DNA of 10,574 nucleotides from Desulfobacteraceae bacterium UBA5852 (GTDB taxonomy: Bacteria; Desulfobacterota; Desulfobacteria; Desulfobacterales; UBA5852): contig DJGG01000143.1 of NCBI GenBank assembly GCA_002432195.1, positions 172-10,745 of the forward strand. Direction: 5' to 3'. The notes beneath the pieces were generated by a model. It saw nothing but the letters and a program-made list of their open reading frames with translations, had not been told where the DNA came from and searched no databases. The number at the start of each line of letters is the position of its first letter. Position 1 is the stretch's first letter. Position numbers and translations under genes: made by a program. Positions 7,541 to 10,574 of the stretch are shown here, piece by piece.

Positions 7541-8911
7541 TCAGCGGCCGCGCACGTCCTGGAGCTTGCCGACGACGTTGTCCTGGATCCAGCCCGGATC
7601 CCACCACTCGATGGGGTTGACGAAGGTGTTGTGCACGATGATGCTGAAGTGGAGGTGGTCGCCGGCGGCCAGCCCCGTGGCCCCGGTGCGGCCCAGGATG
7701 TCCCCCTTGGTCACCGCCTGCCCGACCTGGACGGTGATCTCGCTCAGGTGGGAATAGAGGCTCAGCAGCCCCAGGCCGTGGTCCAGCACCACGGTGTTGC
7801 CGTAGATCCCCTCGAAACCGGTGAACACCACCTGGCCGCTGTTGGCGGCCGGCACCGGCGAGCGCTCCAGGGAGGCCAGATCGACGCCCAGGTGGACCTG
7901 GTGGTCGATCTCCTGCCCCTCGTAGAGGTAGGTGCGCTGGTCGGCGAAACCGGCCCGGGGAGCGGCGTTGGGCAGGCGCAGGAAGGGGCCGTCCCAGAGC
8001 ATCTGCCCGGCGCTTTTGGCCCCCAGGGCGGTGAGGGTCTCGTAGTTGACCTGCCGCAGCTCGCGGTTGACCTTGAGGAAGATCTCCCGGGAGGCCATTC
8101 CCGCCCCCCCGCCGGGAACGAAGCCGAACATGGTGTCCTGGATAAAGCGGTCGGTGATGGTGAGGCGGTCCAGGGGGAATCGCTTGGGCTTGATGCGGTG
8201 GTTGAATCCCGCCCGCACCCGGTTGCCGGCCGTGTCGACGGCCTCCACGGCCAAAGGCGTGTCGGTGCCCTGGTCGTGGGCCACGGCAAACAGGGTGACC
8301 ATCACCCGGGGGTCTTGCAGGAGCCCGCCGACGCCCGGGAAAAAGTTCTCCCCCACCTTCACCCCGGCCACGGGACAATCCTCCGAGAGCCGGAAGATCA
8401 CTAGCCCGGCCCCGCCCTGGTTGACATAGTGAAACGTGGTGAGCACATCGGCCCGGGGGGGCTGGGTATCCACGGTGAGGGGCAGCTCCAGCAGGCTCTG
8501 GTTGCCGTTCCACCATCGGCGCCAGGCATGGTCCACGGCCGTGACCTCCAGGACCGCCGGGCCGTCGCTCAACCCCAGTTCCACGGTGTTCAGCCGCAGG
8601 GGCAGGGCGGTTTCGTTGACGGGGGCCTCGGCGGACAACAGCCCCCCGGGGAACGAGTTCTCCGCCAGGCCGATCTCCTTGGCCCCCTGGCGGAGGATCG
8701 CGCGCACCTGGCGCAGGCCGCGGCCGTCATCCACCACGGTCAGCGTGACCGTCTGCTCCCGCCCGAGCACCGGCTGGGGCAGATCGTGGGTGATGACCGG
8801 CGGCCGGCCCTCCAGCCGGGTGTAGAGAAACCATGCCGAGGGGATCAGCACCACCGCCAGAAGCACCAGCAGCAGCACCGTCCCGAATCCGTGGTTGTGT
8901 TTGGCATTCAC
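7541..8911 (-). CDS. Membrane-anchored M23 family metallopeptidase
   Basis: This is a probable peptidoglycan peptidase held in the inner membrane and facing the periplasm. From the GTG start the 456 residues begin with a short basic segment and one membrane helix (about 9-30). A roughly 300-residue extracytoplasmic region follows, including beta-rich, Ig-like stretches with VTLTVVDDGRGLRQV and AVDTAGNRVRAGF. The C-terminal M23 (LytM/lysostaphin) domain covers about 330-440. Its zinc and catalytic residues are complete: His340 and Asp344 in HLGVD, His388 in YSHLSE, and His421 in HLHFS, so it should be active and not a degenerate activator. I chose GTG at 8909-8911 because AGGAGGG lies at 8922-8928 and a candidate promoter sits just beyond. 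An upstream in-frame ATG at 8977 would lie ahead of that promoter. It heads the operon with the DUF39 gene and thpR. Substrate and partners are unknown. Confidence 0.88.
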   Translation of the reverse strand: MNAKHNHGFGTVLLLVLLAVVLIPSAWFLYTRLEGRPPVITHDLPQPVLGREQTVTLTVVDDGRGLRQVRAILRQGAKEIGLAENSFPGGLLSAEAPVNETALPLRLNTVELGLSDGPAVLEVTAVDHAWRRWWNGNQSLLELPLTVDTQPPRADVLTTFHYVNQGGAGLVIFRLSEDCPVAGVKVGENFFPGVGGLLQDPRVMVTLFAVAHDQGTDTPLAVEAVDTAGNRVRAGFNHRIKPKRFPLDRLTITDRFIQDTMFGFVPGGGAGMASREIFLKVNRELRQVNYETLTALGAKSAGQMLWDGPFLRLPNAAPRAGFADQRTYLYEGQEIDHQVHLGVDLASLERSPVPAANSGQVVFTGFEGIYGNTVVLDHGLGLLSLYSHLSEITVQVGQAVTKGDILGRTGATGLAAGDHLHFSIIVHNTFVNPIEWWDPGWIQDNVVGKLQDVRGR

Positions 8912-8948
8912 TTTGCTATGACCCTCCTTTGGAATCCGACGGTTGGGT

Positions 8949-8977
8949 ACCGTATCAGGCAAGACCCCGAGAATCAA
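8949..8977 (-). promoter_or_regulatory. Candidate promoter of the M23-DUF39-thpR operon
   Basis: On the minus strand TTGATT (8977-8972) and TACGGT (8954-8949) are separated by exactly 17 bases. A TG one base before the -10 gives an extended -10 pattern (TGATACGGT). Transcription would begin near 8942, leaving a roughly 30-base leader with AGGAGGG before the GTG start. This is motif-based only, with a 3-of-6 -10. Confidence 0.45.
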
Positions 8978-8993
8978 GGCGGAGTTTGGAATC

Positions 8994-9020
8994 TTGACAT
9001 TTGGCGGCCCCCGGGATAAA
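8994..9020 (+). promoter_or_regulatory. Candidate promoter of the lptC-lptA-lptB operon
   Basis: A perfect TTGACA at 8994-8999 is followed, after 15 bases, by GATAAA at 9015-9020 (4 of 6 to TATAAT). The hexamers stand out in otherwise GC-rich DNA. The spacer is short, which lowers certainty. Transcription would start near 9027, giving an unusually long leader of about 225 bases before lptC. The -35 lies only 17 bases from the -35 of the divergent promoter, so one regulator could affect both. Confidence 0.5.
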
Positions 9021-9235
9021 TGGGGAAAAAGCTTTTCACTTCAGGGGCCTACGCAGGGAAGGCGGTCGCTGGAGGGAGGCGCGGCCGAGCCGCCGCGAGG
9101 CCCGCAGGCCCGCCCGGCAGGAAAGCTCCCGGGCTCCGGGGTCGCTGGCCCGCCGGGAGATGGAGCCGGGAATGGAGAAAATGCGAACGGACAGGGGCAT
9201 GACCCGGCGGCAACCCGGGGACCTTCGGACGGCTT

Positions 9236-9248
9236 CCCTCCGGGAGGG
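9236..9248 (+). promoter_or_regulatory. lptC: Hairpin containing the lptC ribosome-binding site
   Basis: CCCTC (9236-9240), loop CGG and GAGGG (9244-9248) form a 5-bp GC-rich hairpin that includes the lptC Shine-Dalgarno (GGGAGGG, 9242-9248), 3 bases before the TTG start. When folded it would hide the ribosome-binding site. A small upstream open frame reads through it and stops at TGA 9253-9255, overlapping the TTG (TTGA). This could allow translational coupling. The function is inferred from sequence arrangement alone. Confidence 0.35.
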
Positions 9249-9251
9249 TGA

Positions 9252-9836
9252 TTGAAGGCCCCCTGGCGCAGGAGGATCATCTTTGGGTTGGCGCTGGTTC
9301 TGGTGGTTTCGGCCGCAAGCCTGGCGGCCGTTTTCTATTTTTTCCGGCAGGCCGGCCGCACCCCGGAACAGCTTCTGGAGGCCATCCCCGAAGGGGCCAG
9401 CATCGCCATCGGGCGTGTGGAGCAGACCTCCGTGCGCGACGGGGTCAAGGAGTGGAGCCTGGAGGCCGATGCCGTACGCTACGACCCCAAGAGGGAAAAG
9501 GCGGTCTTCGAGAACATCCGGGTGGTCTTCTTCCCCCGGGAGGGCGGCGAGGTGCATCTCGAGGCCCGGGAAGGCGAGCTGCACACCGGCCGGCAAGACA
9601 TGGACCTCAGGGGCGCCATCCACCTTCAGCGGGACGACACGCACCTGTGGACCGAGGCCCTGCATTTCGACAACGCCGCCCGCCGCCTGACCTCGCCCAC
9701 GGCCGTGCGCATCACCGGCCAGGGCTTCGAACTCACCGGTGAGGCCATCACCATCGAACTGGAAACCCGCCGCGCGATTCTCCAGGGCGCGGTCAAAGGC
9801 ACCTTCAGTGACACACTCGCGGCGATTCCTTTCTAA
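9252..9836 (+). CDS. lptC: LPS export system protein LptC
   Basis: LptC is the bitopic inner-membrane protein that receives LPS from LptB2FG and passes it to periplasmic LptA. The 194-residue product starts with a basic segment (KAPWRRR), followed by one membrane helix (about 9-31). A periplasmic beta-jellyroll region then shows the family style: SVRDGVKEWSLEADAVRYD (60-78), LEAREGELH (103-111), then LRGAIHLQ and LTGEAITIEL near the end. Length and position directly before lptA support the call. The start is a TTG at 9252-9254 with GGGAGGG only 3 bases ahead, an unusually tight spacing. No in-frame ATG lies near, and the basic-plus-helix N-terminus supports this start. The gene's end overlaps the lptA start by 29 bases. 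The usual upstream kdsC is absent. Confidence 0.88.
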   Translation: MKAPWRRRIIFGLALVLVVSAASLAAVFYFFRQAGRTPEQLLEAIPEGASIAIGRVEQTSVRDGVKEWSLEADAVRYDPKREKAVFENIRVVFFPREGGEVHLEAREGELHTGRQDMDLRGAIHLQRDDTHLWTEALHFDNAARRLTSPTAVRITGQGFELTGEAITIELETRRAILQGAVKGTFSDTLAAIPF

Positions 9837-10380
9837 GGCCCACGTCCTCGGCGCCTGGCTCGCAGCGGCCGCCCTGGCGCTGCTCACGGCCGCCCCGGCC
9901 GCCGCCGCCGACCCCCCGGGGGAGCGGGACCTGCTCACCGGCGACCGGATCAAGATCACCGCCGACACCCTGGTGGCCGAAAGCGCCAAGCGCACCGCGG
10001 AGTTCAGCGGGAATGTGGTGGCCGTCCAGGGCACCACGGTGATCCACTCCGACAGGCTCGCCATCCACTACCGCGAGGGCGATACGCCCTCGGCGCCCGG
10101 GGGGACGCCCCAGGGAAACATCGAACGCATCGAGGCCATCGGCAACGTGGTCATCGAGATGGACCAGCGGGTGGCCCGCAGCGACCGCGCGGTCTACGAA
10201 GCCGCCTCCGGCACCCTGGTGCTCACGGGGCCGAACACCACCGTGCGGGAGGGCGAGAATTCCATCCAGGGGTCGCGGGTCACACTTTACAGGACGGAGG
10301 ACCGCATTAAAGTCGAGGGCGAGGGCCGGCGCCGCGTGGAGGCGGTTTTCTTCCCCAGCGCCTCCCCCCCATCCGACTGA
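9808..10380 (+). CDS. lptA: Periplasmic LPS transport protein LptA (OstA-like)
   Basis: LptA forms the periplasmic bridge that carries LPS from LptC to LptD at the outer membrane. I start it at GTG 9808-9810, inside the end of lptC. From there the first 34 residues make a clear signal peptide: THSRR charged segment, hydrophobic AWLAAAALALL core, and AAPAAAA ahead of DPPG as the likely cleavage site. A weak AAAGG lies 8 bases upstream. The mature part has the OstA/LptA N-type repeat pattern: DRIKITADTLVAE, FSGNVVAVQGTTVIHSDRLA, IEAIGNVVIEMDQ, and a final SRVTLYRTEDRIKVEG strand. The total of 190 residues is normal for LptA. An upstream in-frame ATG at 9739 would lack a signal peptide at the N-terminus. 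The 29-base overlap with lptC suggests coupled translation; lptB follows after 80 bases. Confidence 0.88.
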   Translation: MTHSRRFLSKAHVLGAWLAAAALALLTAAPAAAADPPGERDLLTGDRIKITADTLVAESAKRTAEFSGNVVAVQGTTVIHSDRLAIHYREGDTPSAPGGTPQGNIERIEAIGNVVIEMDQRVARSDRAVYEAASGTLVLTGPNTTVREGENSIQGSRVTLYRTEDRIKVEGEGRRRVEAVFFPSASPPSD

Positions 10381-10397
10381 GTCCCGCGCCGCCGCGC

Positions 10398-10425
10398 ACC
10401 CGCGGTCGACCAGCGGGTCCGCGGG
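10398..10425. repeat. Nested inverted repeats between lptA and lptB
   Basis: CCCGCGG (10399-10405) and CCGCGGG (10419-10425) can pair with a 13-base loop. ACCCGC (10398-10403) and GCGGGT (10413-10418) can pair with a 9-base loop. The two stems exclude each other. No T run follows, so this is not an intrinsic terminator and read-through to lptB is expected. In DNA this GC-rich such repeats may be chance. Confidence 0.35.
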
Positions 10426-10460
10426 CGTGGCCCCCCCTGCCGACAGACCACCGAGCCGCC

Positions 10461-10574
10461 ATGACCATATTGTCCGTCGAGAACCTCATCAAAACCTATG
10501 GCGGCCGCAAGGTCGTCAACGACGTGAGCCTGTCCGTGGCCAGCGGCGCGGTGGTGGGCTTGCTGGGGCCCAAC
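10461..10574 (+). CDS. lptB: LPS export ABC transporter ATP-binding protein LptB (5' part only)
   Basis: LptB is the cytoplasmic ATPase of the LptB2FG transporter that extracts LPS from the inner membrane. Only the first 38 codons are present; the window ends within the Walker A region. Visible are the LptB-like opening LSVENLIKTYGGRKVVNDVS (residues 4-23), which includes the A-loop tyrosine Tyr13, and GLLGPN, the start of the Walker A P-loop. The ATG at 10461 has no strong Shine-Dalgarno. The ABC ATPase family is certain. The LptB assignment rests on the opening sequence plus the lptC-lptA context. Confidence 0.85.
   Translation, partial: MTILSVENLIKTYGGRKVVNDVSLSVASGAVVGLLGPN

Larger units (their letters stand above)
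8912..9251. other. Divergent intergenic control region between the M23 gene and lptC
   Basis: This is the only gene-free stretch above 300 bases in the window. Its left third is less GC-rich than the surroundings and holds both candidate promoters. The stretch 9026-9036 is an A5-GC-T4 near-palindrome just at the expected lptC transcription start. The right two thirds, about 9037-9251, are again very GC-rich. They hold no recognised gene, no riboswitch that I can identify, and no intrinsic terminator. A small open frame ends at 9255. Confidence 0.7.

Noticed and set aside
7494..8516. The DUF39 open frame extends upstream to 8516.
   Set aside because: The upstream 341 codons overlap the M23 gene in another frame and are low-complexity; the conserved domain begins only near 7493.
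8912..8977. Longer start for the M23 gene at ATG 8977.
   Set aside because: That start would include the AGGAGGG ribosome-binding site as codons and lie upstream of the candidate promoter; the GTG at 8911 puts the basic segment and membrane helix at the N-terminus.
8928..8993. Direct repeat TTTGGAATC at 8928-8936 and 8985-8993 as a regulator site.
   Set aside because: A 9-base repeat within a few hundred bases is not unlikely by chance, the copies are 48 bases apart and neither is palindromic. One touches a -35, so I note it without calling it.
1..10574. CRISPR arrays, insertion sequences, tRNA or rRNA genes, toxin-antitoxin or defence genes.
   Set aside because: No regularly spaced repeats, transposase-like proteins, tRNA-like folds or small paired genes were seen on reading both strands.

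Overview
The window is a very GC-rich stretch (by eye near 70 percent, not counted) of a bacterial chromosome. It is tightly packed with housekeeping genes, and I see no insertion sequence, phage gene, CRISPR array, tRNA or rRNA. An LPS-export operon (lptC-lptA-lptB) shows a Gram-negative cell. A DUF39/COG1900 homocysteine-synthesis protein, a plant-type DapB, and recA followed directly by alaS together fit an anaerobic, sulfur-metabolising member of Desulfobacterota. That placement is inference from gene content and protein style, not from a search.

Layout. (1) Positions 18-1770, plus strand: dapB (lysine/diaminopimelate pathway), then an alpha/beta-hydrolase of unknown substrate. (2) Positions 1771-1895: a convergent gap holding a strong minus-strand intrinsic terminator. 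(3) Positions 1896-5603, minus strand: recA then alaS, 39 bases apart, with no recX between them. (4) Positions 5604-5679: a short gap with a minus-strand terminator and an overlapping candidate recA promoter. (5) Positions 5680-8911, minus strand: a likely operon in the order membrane-anchored M23 peptidase, DUF39 protein, thpR. (6) Positions 8912-9251: a 340-base divergent control region with one candidate sigma-70-type promoter facing each way and a long leader before lptC. (7) Positions 9252-10574, plus strand: lptC, lptA and the first 38 codons of lptB.

How the genes fit together. DapB and the DUF39 protein act on two branches from aspartate semialdehyde, towards lysine/peptidoglycan and towards homocysteine/methionine. 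They are in separate transcription units. The divergent region drives envelope functions on both sides: a periplasm-facing M23 peptidase on the minus strand and LPS transport on the plus strand. RecA (recombination and SOS response) and AlaRS (translation) form a common bacterial pair.

No clear novel defence or mobile system is visible. The observations most worth checking are the lptC start region (TTG start, Shine-Dalgarno inside a small hairpin, overlapping upstream small ORF), the terminator/promoter overlap in front of recA, the DUF39 protein without a partner nearby, and the uncharacterised hydrolase next to dapB.
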